Origin: Methanomassiliicoccus sp.
Lineage (GTDB): Archaea; Thermoplasmatota; Thermoplasmata; Methanomassiliicoccales; Methanomassiliicoccaceae
Reading direction: 5' to 3'
Length of the DNA stretch: 63,891 nt
Assembly: GCA_018262895.1 (NCBI GenBank)
Contig: JADFDJ010000012.1
Coordinates: 1 to 63,891 of the forward strand
Position numbers and translations under genes: made by a program
Part shown: in pieces, positions 35,505-45,067 of the stretch
Layout of the letters: every line of letters begins with the position of its first letter
Numbering within the stretch: position 1 is the first letter of the stretch
The notes under the pieces: generated by a model
Told to the model about the DNA's origin: nothing
The model's input: the letters and a program-made list of their open reading frames with translations, nothing else
The model's database searches: none

Positions 35505-36653
35505 ATGGCGCAAAGCGCTCGCGGTCCTGATGCTAGCACTGGCAAGAGCATCTGCATCCAGATGATAGGTCCTCTGCCTCCTCCCACCGGGGGAGTGGCC
35601 AACTTCTTGGAGAATGTACGCCTGGGCTTCCCGGCCGACGGTCGTTATGAGATAGGGGTTTACCGGACGGGGCCGGTGGGAAACCTCCCCTCCCGCGGGA
35701 CCCTGCTGTTACGGGACCTGGTGGATTTGTTGAGATACTTTAGGACCTCCAGGCACCGCCGTCCGCAGATAGTCCACGTTCACACCGCATCTTACTACAG
35801 CTTCCTCCGCAACGTCCCGTATGTCGGATGGAGCAAGAAGGTCTCCAGGGTCCGCACCGTCGTTCACGTTCACGGAGGCGGCTTCCGCGAGTTCTACCAG
35901 AACGGCAGCGCTATGGTCAAGTACCTCGTCCGAAGGACGCTGCGGGAGGCCGACGCCATCATCGTCACCTCGCCATCCTGGATCAAGGCCTTCCAAGAAA
36001 TCGCAGGTCCCGGGAAGAAGATCGTCCCAATGCCCAACGGCTTCGATCCCCGCATCTTCCGCCCCATGGAGCGAGGCGAGGCCAGGAAGCAGGTGGGCAT
36101 ACCTCTGGAAGGGAGGGTGCTGGTGACCGTCGGGTACCTGGAGGAGGTGAAGGGCCACCGGTACCTCATAGAGGCCATGAGGGAGGCGGCCGTCCGGGAG
36201 AAGGAGGTACGCCTCTACATGATCGGGAACGGCTCCCTCAGGGGTCCGCTTGCGGACATGGTAAAGGAGCTGGGCCTGGAGGACCACGTCAAGTTCGTGC
36301 ATGAACCCCTTCCCTCGGCGATGGTCGCCGCCTGGATGAGCGCCGCCGATGTCTTCGTCCTGCCCAGCCTCAAGGAGGGCAACCCCACGGTGATGTTCGA
36401 GTGCCTGGGGTGCGGAAGACCGTTCGTGGGGACCAGGGTGGGAGGGATACCCGACGTCATAACAGGGGAGCTGGGCCTCCTGTGCGAGCCCTCCGACCCC
36501 CACGGCCTAGGGGCGGCGATCGGGGAGGCCCTGGACCGGGAGTGGAATGCCGAGACCATCTCCAAGCATGCTCAGAGGTACACCTGGACGAGCATAATCT
36601 CACAGCTCTCAGCCCTCTACGATGAGATGATGAGTGGTGGACGTAAATATTGA
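35505..36653 (+). CDS. GT4-family glycosyltransferase
   Basis: About 382 residues. N-terminal domain: I-Q-M-I-G-P-L-P-P-P-T-G-G-V-A glycine loop, V-H-V-H-T-A, V-V-H-V-H-G-G-G-F. C-terminal domain: M-P-N-G-F-D, V-G-Y-L-E-E-V-K-G-H-R-Y-L-I-E-A (donor phosphate Lys), M-I-G-N-G, and V-L-P-S-L-K-E-G-N-P-T-V-M-F-E-C-L-G-C-G-R-P with the E-x7-E pattern, then G-G-I-P-D-V-I. The frame extends upstream to 35373, overlapping the previous gene, but the TATA box at 35470-35480 places the start at ATG 35505. It adds a sugar to the lipid-linked glycan. Confidence 0.88.
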   Translation: MAQSARGPDASTGKSICIQMIGPLPPPTGGVANFLENVRLGFPADGRYEIGVYRTGPVGNLPSRGTLLLRDLVDLLRYFRTSRHRRPQIVHVHTASYYSFLRNVPYVGWSKKVSRVRTVVHVHGGGFREFYQNGSAMVKYLVRRTLREADAIIVTSPSWIKAFQEIAGPGKKIVPMPNGFDPRIFRPMERGEARKQVGIPLEGRVLVTVGYLEEVKGHRYLIEAMREAAVREKEVRLYMIGNGSLRGPLADMVKELGLEDHVKFVHEPLPSAMVAAWMSAADVFVLPSLKEGNPTVMFECLGCGRPFVGTRVGGIPDVITGELGLLCEPSDPHGLGAAIGEALDREWNAETISKHAQRYTWTSIISQLSALYDEMMSGGRKY

Positions 36654-36665
36654 CCATCAGGCCTA

Positions 36666-38318
36666 TCAGAACCTGGGCAGGTCCACGAAGGTGTCGACCA
36701 CGGTGATCCCGGGGACATGGTTCATGGTGTGCACCCGGGACGCGCCCCCGAACAGCCCGGGCTCGATGTACCCGGCCTTCTCCTCCTCGTAGTGCTCCCG
36801 GTCCATCCTCACGACCTTGTTCAAGCTGATCGCGTACCCGTAGCACTTGGAGCAGTCCTGTGATGGCCGGTATAGGGCGCCGTCCTGCTCGAAGAGCGCC
36901 CCCGCCGGCCGGGCGCGCCTCACGTCCGTGACCACGGGGTTGAGGGGGTGGGGTGTCCACCTGTTTGTGAACAGGTCGTCGGAGTAGAACAGGAACAGCT
37001 CATCGTTGAGGGGCGCCCCCTCGTTCTCCTTGATGTTGCAGAACAGCCACCACAGGCCGTCCCTGCGCACGATGGTCGTGTCCACGGCGTGGACGTCGGT
37101 CATGATGTTCTTCATGAGCTTCCACTTGTAGGGGAACTCCACGGCCTCGTACAGCTCGATGGTACGTCCGTGGGCCGACTCGGGAACCATGAAACGCCTC
37201 CCCTCCCACTCGAAGACGAACGGGTTCGACAGGTGGTAAGGCCTCTCCAGGACCTTGACCGGCTGCTCGTACCTCCCCTCAGGGTCCATCCTTATGACCG
37301 AGATGTGCCCGCGGTTCTCACCGAACGGCAGCTTCAGCTCCTCGATGAATATGAAAAAATCTCTACCATCGCTGGCAACATGCGGGTCCCCCCACCACAC
37401 GCCTTTCGGGGGCTCCATGGTGACGAAGTCGTTGAACGTGGAGGGAATGCCCTCCCCCAGCTTGTAGCGGATGGCCCACCTCTCCGTGTACAGCGTCTTC
37501 CTGATGACGATCCGGGCGTTCCGCGGCAAACTACGGAAATGAAACCTCAGCATGTCCAGGTTGCCGGGCGATGGCCTCGGCGAGGCAACGCACTGGCCAC
37601 TATCGTCCAAGGGGGACGCGATGACCTCCTCGCCCCTCAGGTACAGCGCCTCGAGCACCCGGGGGATGAACGATATCCCCTTAAGGTACGCTTGTTCCCG
37701 GTTCCTCATCTCGGACCAGGTGACCGTGCGGGAGTATGAGAGATAGACGGGAAAGGTCCTGCCGCCGTGCGTCCTCCGTACATGGGAGCTAGTGACCGGG
37801 ACGCCGTCGTAGATCTCCCAGAACCCGGCGCTCCTGCCGATATACCTCCCGCAATCACCCGGGGAGAAGGTGAGCACCCCGTACCTGGACCCCTTCGAGA
37901 CATCGTCCAGGGGAAGGTCGGTATCTATATCGACCAGGACGTCAAGCCCCTTCCCTTTCAGCCTATCGATCACATCCGGGGATACATTGAAATGACCGTC
38001 CGGGTCCTCATAGAGATCCATACGTTCGATCCCGTCGAGGGCTGCGGGCAGCTCCTCGAACCTGAGGGGGTCCCGCCGGCCCTTGCCGTTCATCAGGGGC
38101 AGGGTTCTGGACACCACGCCGTCGATGGCCTCGTGGGCACGGTAGAGCAGGGACCGGTGGTAGCGCGGGCGACGGGGTCCCATATCCCTCGAACCGACGG
38201 TCACAAGAAGGACGATCTCGGCATAGGATGACCCTCCTAACCTCTCGATCATCCTGGCAGCCCAGTAAGGAACCTTCGCTCCGCTTGTCAGTATCCCGAT
38301 CCTCAGCCTGGGCCTCAT
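36666..38318 (-). CDS. Formyltransferase-like / beta-propeller fusion protein
   Basis: 550 residues. The first about 230 resemble formyltransferase-like proteins (R-I-G-I-L-T-S-G-A-K-V-P-Y-W-A at the start, then a D-I-D-T-D-L region and G-V-L-T-F-S-P-G-D). Residues about 285-545 form a beta-propeller with W-W-G-D-P-H-V, F-I-F-I-E-E-L, H-L-S-N-P-F-V, M-V-P-E-S, W-W-L-F-C-N and R-P-x-Q-D-C-S, as in the N-terminal domain of glucosamine inositolphosphorylceramide transferase (GINT1-like) and five-bladed glycan-binding propellers. Formylation or transfer onto an amino sugar is inference. Start ATG 38318; an A/T box lies at 38359-38370. Convergent with 35505. Confidence 0.68.
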   Translation of the reverse strand: MRPRLRIGILTSGAKVPYWAARMIERLGGSSYAEIVLLVTVGSRDMGPRRPRYHRSLLYRAHEAIDGVVSRTLPLMNGKGRRDPLRFEELPAALDGIERMDLYEDPDGHFNVSPDVIDRLKGKGLDVLVDIDTDLPLDDVSKGSRYGVLTFSPGDCGRYIGRSAGFWEIYDGVPVTSSHVRRTHGGRTFPVYLSYSRTVTWSEMRNREQAYLKGISFIPRVLEALYLRGEEVIASPLDDSGQCVASPRPSPGNLDMLRFHFRSLPRNARIVIRKTLYTERWAIRYKLGEGIPSTFNDFVTMEPPKGVWWGDPHVASDGRDFFIFIEELKLPFGENRGHISVIRMDPEGRYEQPVKVLERPYHLSNPFVFEWEGRRFMVPESAHGRTIELYEAVEFPYKWKLMKNIMTDVHAVDTTIVRRDGLWWLFCNIKENEGAPLNDELFLFYSDDLFTNRWTPHPLNPVVTDVRRARPAGALFEQDGALYRPSQDCSKCYGYAISLNKVVRMDREHYEEEKAGYIEPGLFGGASRVHTMNHVPGITVVDTFVDLPRF

Positions 38319-38682
38319 CCCGAACCGCCCATTTAACGGGCATATACCTCCCGAGGTAATAAAAATTGGCCGTTATGTTAATACTTATCGTGAAATTTCA
38401 GCAATGACCAGTGAGATGAGAGCCCCATCATCGGTCAGTTGGCCATGTTACCAGATCCGTGTGCGAGCGAAAAGAATCACGATCATCGAACGGCACCCGC
38501 CGCTCGTCCATAGATCCATCCTTGGACCCACCGTTCATCCGGTTGAAACTGCTGCTGCGAAGCCCAGGCCTTGACGGCGCACAGTAAGGCGTGCCAAGGG
38601 TACATAAATGCATACAGAGGTCTGGGTCTCATCCCAGAAGGTAGACCTTGCATCGGAAGCTGACAGGCCGGGAGGGTTGGTG
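38319..38682. other. 364-base divergent spacer
   Basis: Promoter-like A/T boxes near 38360 (minus) and 38601-38608 (plus, TACATAAA). Otherwise no features are recognised. Confidence 0.4.
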
Positions 38683-40095
38683 ATGGCGAACGCGATGATG
38701 ATAGCGTACAAGGCGTGCCCGCGACCCTTTCAAACCATCGGTATCAATCTCGTAGAGACCACCAGCTGGGCCCTGGACCGGTCCCGGACCACAAGACGCT
38801 ACCTCGACCAGCTTAAGGCGGTGCAGTCCTGGAGCAGGGAGGAACTTGAAAAGTACCAGGGCACGAAGCTGCGGCAGGTGGTGCGATACGCGTACGAGAA
38901 CGTCCCCTTCTACAGGCGTCTCTATGATCAGGAACGGATAGACGTAGAGGGCATCCGCACCGTGGAGGACCTACGCAGGCTGCCGACGATCACCAGGGAG
39001 GACGTGCGCACCAACTACGATGCCCTTCAGTCCCGCAGGAGGGTAAGATCAAAGGTCCAGTTCACGTCCGGCACCACCATATCTCCTCTCAAGATCAGGG
39101 TATCCAACGATGCCATCAAGCTCAACCGGGCAAGCTCGCTGCTCCGGGACCACTGGGCAGGCTACAACGGGGAGAGGGCCGCCCGGTTCGTGGGCGATCA
39201 GGCCATCACCGACTGTGCGGACACGTCGCTCTACCGCAGGTCCTTCGTCATGAACAGGTACATCTACTCCTCCAAGTGCATCTCCGTGCAGACTTCCCGG
39301 CGCATCCTGGACAGCCTGAGGAGGAACCGCGTGCGGGTGCTGCAGTGCTACCCCTCCGCTGGATACATCCTCGCGAAGTTCCTGGAGAGGTATGATGAGC
39401 ACCTTCCCCTCAAGGCGGTGCTGTACAGCTCCGAGCCCCTGCACGCCTTCGAGAGGGAGCTGATCGAGGAGAGGTTCCAGTGCCAGGCATACGGGTTCTA
39501 CGGCCAGATCGAGCATGCGGTCACGGCGGCGGAGTGCGAGAAGGGTAACTACCATCTAGCGATGCTGGACGGCATCCTGGAGGTCGTGAACAACGGAGAG
39601 TGGGCGGAGGCGGGCGAGCGCGGGTCCACCGTGGTCACGTCGCTGGCCAACCTGGCCATGCCCCTGATCCGCTATCAGCTCAATGACCTCACAGGCTATA
39701 CCGGCGAGGACTGCTGCTGCGGAAGGAGAACGCCGACCATCCACCCCGTGGAGTCCAAGGCCGACGACCTCATCATAACCCCCTCGGGAAGGATCGTGAC
39801 CCCCTTGGCGGTCACCTCACTGCTGAAGAGCGCCCGGAACGTGCTGGAAGGCCAGATAGTCCAGGGCACCATCGACTCCCTGACCCTGAGGATCGTGCCG
39901 CTGGAGGATTTCTCGGAGGAGGACGAGGAGCTGCTGAGGGAAATGTTCACTTCCACATTGGGAGAGGATATCACGATACGGGTCGAGAAGGTCAGCACGA
40001 TCCATGGCTCTGCGGCCGGGAAGAAGCGCCGAGTTATAAACCAGATCTCGGGGGACCTCTTCGACAGGGCCTTCAGCGAGGCGGAGGAGAGGTGA
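38683..40095 (+). CDS. CapK/PaaK-like adenylate-forming enzyme
   Basis: About 470 residues of the phenylacetate-CoA ligase/CapK group: Y-A-Y-E-N-V-P-F-Y-R-R-L-Y near 67, P-x-I-T-R-E-D-V, T-S-G-T-T (ATP-binding P-loop), Y-G-F-Y-G-Q-I-E-H near 295, and R-Y-x-L-N-D-L-T-G in the hinge region. CapK-like proteins occur in capsule clusters and are thought to activate a carboxylic acid for transfer to a sugar. A CxC pair near residue 346-350 (C-C-C-G-R) is also typical. The frame opens at 38608, but a TATA-like box overlaps that codon; ATG 38683, behind GGAGGG, is preferred. Confidence 0.82.
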   Translation: MANAMMIAYKACPRPFQTIGINLVETTSWALDRSRTTRRYLDQLKAVQSWSREELEKYQGTKLRQVVRYAYENVPFYRRLYDQERIDVEGIRTVEDLRRLPTITREDVRTNYDALQSRRRVRSKVQFTSGTTISPLKIRVSNDAIKLNRASSLLRDHWAGYNGERAARFVGDQAITDCADTSLYRRSFVMNRYIYSSKCISVQTSRRILDSLRRNRVRVLQCYPSAGYILAKFLERYDEHLPLKAVLYSSEPLHAFERELIEERFQCQAYGFYGQIEHAVTAAECEKGNYHLAMLDGILEVVNNGEWAEAGERGSTVVTSLANLAMPLIRYQLNDLTGYTGEDCCCGRRTPTIHPVESKADDLIITPSGRIVTPLAVTSLLKSARNVLEGQIVQGTIDSLTLRIVPLEDFSEEDEELLREMFTSTLGEDITIRVEKVSTIHGSAAGKKRRVINQISGDLFDRAFSEAEER

Positions 40096-40128
40096 CCATT
40101 CCGCTCCAGAGAGCACATTGGGATAGCG

Positions 40129-41844
40129 TCAGTTGTTGTACCTGATCACTGTGTCCGTTCCCCGGTCGATGATGACCCGGGAGCCTGCGAAGGTGTTGTG
40201 CTCGATCACATTACCAACATCCTCGGCCCCGCTCACCATCACCACGTACTTCGCCATGTTCTCGATGTGGTTGTAGGCGATGCGATTGTAGCTGCTCTTG
40301 TTGGTCAGCATGGTCTCCACGGTGATGCCCTCCTCGCAGTTGGTGACGGTGTTGTTGACCACCTCGTTGTAGGAGCCGTCCGCGATCTGGATGCCTGGAT
40401 AGTAAGCGGTGCGCACCACGTCCACGCTGTTCAAGCACACGATGTTGTGGTCCCCCATGATGCATATCCCGACGTCGGTGGTGTCGAAGATGACGTTGCT
40501 GGCGATGTAGGAGCGGTATGAGATGGCCACGATGCCAGCGCCCACGCCCCCAACAGAGTAGAAGTCACCGGTCTCGTACACCAGGTTGTTCTGCACGGTG
40601 CAGTTCTCGGCGTAGACGAGCGGATTCCCGAAGCCCAGGTTGATGCCGTAGTGCTCTCCGTCGATCCCGCAGTCCACGACAGTGTTCAGCTCTATGAGGT
40701 TGTTCACGCCCTTGTCCTCCGGACCGCGCAGGCTGATGCTGAGACCAGATGTTTCGGTCCTCTCCACCAGGTTGCCGCGGATCATGTTGTTGTTCACGCT
40801 CCTCTCGATGCTGTCGTTCTCGCAGTAGAAGTAGCAGCCGCCTGCGGCACAGTCATGGATATGGCAGCCAACGACCGAGCAATTGTTGGACTCCACCAGC
40901 ATCAGGCCATGCCCCTGCCACCCAGTGCCCTTGGCGATGTCACCGGCGTTGTACGTCTCTATGCCCGAGATGGTCACGTTGTAACACCTTATGCACGCGA
41001 TGTTGTCGTACGGGGAATCATGGACCGCCAGGTTCCTGACGGTGATGTTGTTGCAGTACATGAACTGGAAGGCGTCGCGGTCCGTTCCCCCGTACTCCTG
41101 ACCGGCCTGGTTCGCGTCCCACTCCCCGCCCACTATCTCGAAGTCGCTCTCGTTCTCCGCCACCTCCATGTGCGTGTTCGACCCATCTTCCATGCGCACC
41201 TCCCCATCAAGCTGAAGGACGGTGCTGTTACGCATGAGGATTGCGTCCTTTAGTATGAAGGTGCCCTGCAGCAGGACCTTCTCCCTGCCCTGGGTTAGAG
41301 AATCGATAGCCATCTGGATGGCCGCCGAGGCGTCCGTATCATTGTAGATGTAAGCCCCGGAACTCTCCTGCACATGGTAGGCATCATCGTCGCTGACGAC
41401 AACATACCTGAGCGTATCGGTGTTGGACGAGGCCTCGGCGGTGATCCTCGCGCTGGTCACAGTCGTACTGTACTTGCCATCGTCGTTGAAGGTCGCTTTG
41501 AGCTCATGCTCACCCTTCACGGTTGGCACGTAGTCAAACGAGAACGCTCCCTCGGCGGAGGTTATAGTGGTTCGTCCCTGCAGGGGGTAGGTGGAGGTGC
41601 CATCCGGCAGGACCACCTTCAGGCTCACCGATGCGTTGGCGATGCCGGCGGAGCCGCGCAGGAACCCCTCAACATGCACTTTGGTGCCGACCTCGGCGGC
41701 GGTAGAGTCAGGCGTCAGGCCCATGGAAACTGAGCTCCTGGAAGACAGGGCCACACCCAGCGCTGCTATGGAAAGGACGATGGCCAACACCACAGCTATG
41801 GTCAATAGCATGGTTCTGCTGAGGTGCTTCTTCAGACCCTGCAC
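40129..41844 (-). CDS. Membrane-anchored/exported beta-helix surface protein, one Ig-like domain
   Basis: 571 residues. An N-terminal hydrophobic segment (about 13-33) acts as signal or anchor. One Ig-like domain (about 35-140) has the pattern L-K-V-V-L-P-D-G-T-S-T-Y-P-x-x-G and A-x-F-x-D-D-G-K-Y. The beta-helix header (Y-V-V-V-S...A-A-I-Q-M-A-I-D-S-L, K-V-L-L-Q-G-T-F) is at about 147-210. NosD/pectate-lyase-like repeats follow to the end, with R-N-L-A-V-H-D, N-N-x-I-R-G-N-L-V-E-R-T-E and A-Y-N-H-I-E-N. Start GTG 41844 with GAGGGGG upstream. Its repeats are almost the same as those of 45068-46507. Likely an extracellular glycan-binding or -modifying protein. Confidence 0.8.
   Translation of the reverse strand: MQGLKKHLSRTMLLTIAVVLAIVLSIAALGVALSSRSSVSMGLTPDSTAAEVGTKVHVEGFLRGSAGIANASVSLKVVLPDGTSTYPLQGRTTITSAEGAFSFDYVPTVKGEHELKATFNDDGKYSTTVTSARITAEASSNTDTLRYVVVSDDDAYHVQESSGAYIYNDTDASAAIQMAIDSLTQGREKVLLQGTFILKDAILMRNSTVLQLDGEVRMEDGSNTHMEVAENESDFEIVGGEWDANQAGQEYGGTDRDAFQFMYCNNITVRNLAVHDSPYDNIACIRCYNVTISGIETYNAGDIAKGTGWQGHGLMLVESNNCSVVGCHIHDCAAGGCYFYCENDSIERSVNNNMIRGNLVERTETSGLSISLRGPEDKGVNNLIELNTVVDCGIDGEHYGINLGFGNPLVYAENCTVQNNLVYETGDFYSVGGVGAGIVAISYRSYIASNVIFDTTDVGICIMGDHNIVCLNSVDVVRTAYYPGIQIADGSYNEVVNNTVTNCEEGITVETMLTNKSSYNRIAYNHIENMAKYVVMVSGAEDVGNVIEHNTFAGSRVIIDRGTDTVIRYNN
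40727..40779. repeat. 53-base exact repeat, copy A
   Basis: Identical to 45666-45718, inside the corresponding part of another beta-helix gene, encoding the V-E-R-T-E-T-S-G-L-S-I-S-L-R segment. Confidence 0.85.
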
Positions 41845-42013
41845 GGATTAGCCCCCTCGGAACGCCCCGGGCTGCGACGCGGACACCTTATCATTTTTCA
41901 TTGGGATAATGATTGTCTATATCGGTAGCTCGCTATTATTATATCTTTCTAATAATACTCAAAATAAATATATCTGCCAGCTCTCAAGCGCGTGATGAAT
42001 GCCGCCGCCTTGG

Positions 42014-42034
42014 TAAAAAGGGAAGGGAAAGAGG
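42014..42034 (-). terminator. Pyrimidine-rich terminator of the 42082 gene
   Basis: On the minus strand CCTCTTTCCCTTCCCTTTTTA follows the stop by about 48 bases. It matches in pattern the tract after the 13597 gene. Confidence 0.4.
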
Positions 42035-42081
42035 TTTGATGAACCCGCCGCCACGGGGGGCCACCTCGATGAGCTCTAAGC

Positions 42082-44577
42082 TCAGGTGTTGTTGCGGATC
42101 ACGGAGCTGGTGCCCAGGTTGTGGATGGTGCCGGAGCCCACGATGTCGTTCCCCTCCACGATGTTGCCGACGCACGAGGACGCGGTGATGTCCACCGCAT
42201 ACCGGACCGAGTTCTCGATGTGGTTGTAGGCGATGTGGTTGTAGCTGTTGGACCCGTACACGGCGATGCTGTCCCGGCTCGCGGACCCCGCCCGGTTGTA
42301 GATGTCGTTGTACACCACCTCGGCGTAGTTGGAATCCACGATCACTATCGCGGGGGCCCACGACGTCTTGGGCTGGTCTATCTTGTTGTGGCTGACAGTG
42401 ATCCGGTCCCCATAGATGAGCATCCCGAAGTCGGTGATGTTGCGCACCTCATTGCGTGTCACCAGCCCGTCATGGGACGAGCAGAAGATGCCGCCGTTGC
42501 TCCCCTTGCTGGCATGGTACGTGCCGGTCTCATAGCAGAGGTTGTCGCGAACGATCACATTGTTAGTGAACCTCGCTCCCGAGGAGTCGCTGTAGCCCAC
42601 GTTGATCATGGGATGAACACCGTCCATGCCACAGTCCACCAGGGTGTTGTTCTCGATGAGGCCGCCGTTGCATATGTCCTCCTTGCCCCTGGTGCTGAGG
42701 CTCAGACCGGAGCACTCGGTGCGCTCCACGCGGTTGTTCCTGAACACGTTATTGTTGATGCTCTGGACCGTACCGTCGTCCTCGGTGTAGAAGTAGACGC
42801 CTCCGCGTGCGCTGTCATGTATGTAGCAGCTGTCCACGACGCAGTTGCTGCAGTACGCCAGTATGATGGATATGCCCCTGTCGGCGTTGACCGTGGTGTA
42901 CATATCCCCGCTGTCGTAGCTCTCCACCTTGTAGAGGGTGCAGTAGCTGCAGCTGAGGAACTCCATGTTGCCAAATGGGGACGAGTGCACCTTCAGGTTC
43001 TGGACGAGCACGTTGTTACATGACGCGAAGTAGAAAGCATCGCGAGCTAACCCTCCGTTGGGGTTGCCGTTGGGGTTGACGATCTCGCCTGTGGCCACCC
43101 CGTCGGAGTTGTAGACGGTGTGGAGCATGTTGTTGTCCCACTCCCCTCCCTGTATGGTCACGTGGCTCTTCCCGCTCGCATATATCATGTGGGTGGTGGA
43201 GGTGCTGGAGGTTGTTGCCTTACCTTCCAGCTCGATGATGGTGTAGCTCGACGGCTTGATGCTGGTGGTGAGGACGAACTGACCCTTCAGCAGCACCTTC
43301 TCCTGGACCGTTCTCCCGGAGGTCAGGCGGTCGAGCGCGTACTGTATGACCGTCGCGGCATTGCTACCGGAGGTGAGGACGGTCCCATCAGCGTCGGTGG
43401 CGGTGTAGACGCTCCCCGAGCTGGTGACCGTATACTTGGCATCTTCATCGTCATCAACAGGGGGAGAGGTCACCGTGAAGCTCATGGAATCGCTCGATGG
43501 CTTGCGGTCATCATCCCCGGCGTAGGATGCGTACACGACATATACGCCCTCTAAGGAGGGGCGGTAGGTTATCGTGAACTGGCCGTTGTTATCCAGGACG
43601 AAGCTCGAGGAGGCTGTCTGGACACCGTTGGGGCGGACAGTATAGGCAACGACCGTGGCCCCGGCGATGGCCTTCCCGTCATCGCCTAGGAGTGTCCCGG
43701 TTACTATCTCGGTACCTCCCAGAAGAACGGAGGATCCACCGGTCAGGGACAAGGATGTCTCGGTCTTTGAAGAGGGCAGCGGTACCTCTGCCATGAAGCT
43801 CACGTTAGCGCCAGAGGCATTGTACAGCTCGCTGCCGGCGTATGTCGCGACAAAGCGGTATGTTCCAGCGACCATCGCGGTGTGGTCGATGGAGAACGTT
43901 CCATTCGCATCCGTCACCACCTGGGCCCCCTGATCAGGGACGGTCATGGTGCCATCCGGCAGGACCACCTGAAGTTCGACCGTGGCGCCGGCGATCCCCG
44001 CACCGGAGCTGAGCAGGCCATCGGCATGCGCGGCCTTCCCAACATCGACGGTCGATGACACTCCAGTAAGGGTTATCAGAGAATCGCTCTTTATCACGGG
44101 CTTCGGTTCCTGCGGGTCTGGGACCGCCGCCTCCTGCACGTTCAAGGACACGCTCTTGGAACTAAAGGAGTATTTTACTGTGCCTGAGAAGATGGCGATG
44201 AGATAGTAGGAACCCACGTCGTCGGGGATGAAATCGAACTCGAAACCCCCATCGCTTGCCGTGTAAACATTTGAACCCTGCACCGGGTAGGTGATGGTGC
44301 TGTTGGGGAGGATGATCTTGACCCCAACCTTCGCATCACTGATGCCTGATGTCCCCTTCAGCATACCATCGATGTGAACATTTGTTCCGACACGGTATTC
44401 CACCCCTTCGGGCGTTAGTATGATAGAAGTGCTGATCTTCTTGCTCCAGTAGGAACCGAGATCGGTGTTTGAAGTTGAGGTTACCGGGGCAAGGAACGAC
44501 GAGCCCATCACCGCGATCACCACAGCGCACGCGATAATAGATGTTAGTAACAATTTTTTACTAGGTACTCTAAGCAA
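42082..44577 (-). CDS. Exported beta-helix surface protein with three Ig-like domains
   Basis: 831 residues. Export segment at about 9-31, then three tandem Ig-like domains (about 47-150, 163-265, 270-370). Each has the G-x-x-V-x-x-G-x-L-x-G...G-A-x-V-x-x-x-V-x-L-P-x-G start and a Y-x-x-Y-A-x-Y-x-G-x end. A beta-helix module (about 380-831) begins with the shared header (A-A-T-V-I-Q-Y-A-L-D-R-L-T-S-G, E-K-V-L-L-K-G-Q-F). Repeats include E-R-T-E-C-S-G-L-S-L-S-T-R and N-H-I-E-N. Start TTG 44577 behind AAGGTGG. The Ig domains probably act as a stalk projecting the beta-helix from the membrane (inference). Confidence 0.8.
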   Translation of the reverse strand: MLRVPSKKLLLTSIIACAVVIAVMGSSFLAPVTSTSNTDLGSYWSKKISTSIILTPEGVEYRVGTNVHIDGMLKGTSGISDAKVGVKIILPNSTITYPVQGSNVYTASDGGFEFDFIPDDVGSYYLIAIFSGTVKYSFSSKSVSLNVQEAAVPDPQEPKPVIKSDSLITLTGVSSTVDVGKAAHADGLLSSGAGIAGATVELQVVLPDGTMTVPDQGAQVVTDANGTFSIDHTAMVAGTYRFVATYAGSELYNASGANVSFMAEVPLPSSKTETSLSLTGGSSVLLGGTEIVTGTLLGDDGKAIAGATVVAYTVRPNGVQTASSSFVLDNNGQFTITYRPSLEGVYVVYASYAGDDDRKPSSDSMSFTVTSPPVDDDEDAKYTVTSSGSVYTATDADGTVLTSGSNAATVIQYALDRLTSGRTVQEKVLLKGQFVLTTSIKPSSYTIIELEGKATTSSTSTTHMIYASGKSHVTIQGGEWDNNMLHTVYNSDGVATGEIVNPNGNPNGGLARDAFYFASCNNVLVQNLKVHSSPFGNMEFLSCSYCTLYKVESYDSGDMYTTVNADRGISIILAYCSNCVVDSCYIHDSARGGVYFYTEDDGTVQSINNNVFRNNRVERTECSGLSLSTRGKEDICNGGLIENNTLVDCGMDGVHPMINVGYSDSSGARFTNNVIVRDNLCYETGTYHASKGSNGGIFCSSHDGLVTRNEVRNITDFGMLIYGDRITVSHNKIDQPKTSWAPAIVIVDSNYAEVVYNDIYNRAGSASRDSIAVYGSNSYNHIAYNHIENSVRYAVDITASSCVGNIVEGNDIVGSGTIHNLGTSSVIRNNT

Positions 44578-45067
44578 TTAAACCACCTTCGCTCCATTAC
44601 AGTTCGATTCTCACCATATTTATTATAAATTTTTTATATTGAAATAAACTAGCTCACCAATAGAATAATAAATATCATGACTAATTAGAATTATAAACTA
44701 TGCATTATATTTATAATATCAATATTTATAATTAAGATAGATACTACTAGGGACCAGTGGGAAAGGAGTATATTTCATCTGATACCAACGCATCAGGTTC
44801 TTCTTGATAGATATTATATAATATTATTTATAAATATATAGCGGTATATCATCTTCTCACCCGAGCCGTCACGTTAAGTGGATCGGAGGGTAACGCGACC
44901 TCTCGATAGTGCTCCACCTTCAGACGTTCGATGATCGTCCCTCTAGGCCACATCGTATCTAGCGTATTGGCGGTCGCATCCATTGAATTATCAGGTTAAA
45001 AAAGAGGGTTTCGAAAAGGTTTATGCTCATCGCTCGGGCACTGAACGCGTGCTCCTGGAAACCTTGT
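44578..45067. other. 490-base AT-rich spacer
   Basis: Bases 44615-44850 are extremely AT-rich and probably hold the 42082 promoter. The terminator of the 45068 gene lies at 44995-45011. No gene is supported. Confidence 0.45.
44995..45011 (-). terminator. T-tract terminator of the 45068 gene
   Basis: On the minus strand CCTCTTTTTTAACC occurs about 60 bases after the stop codon. Confidence 0.4.
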
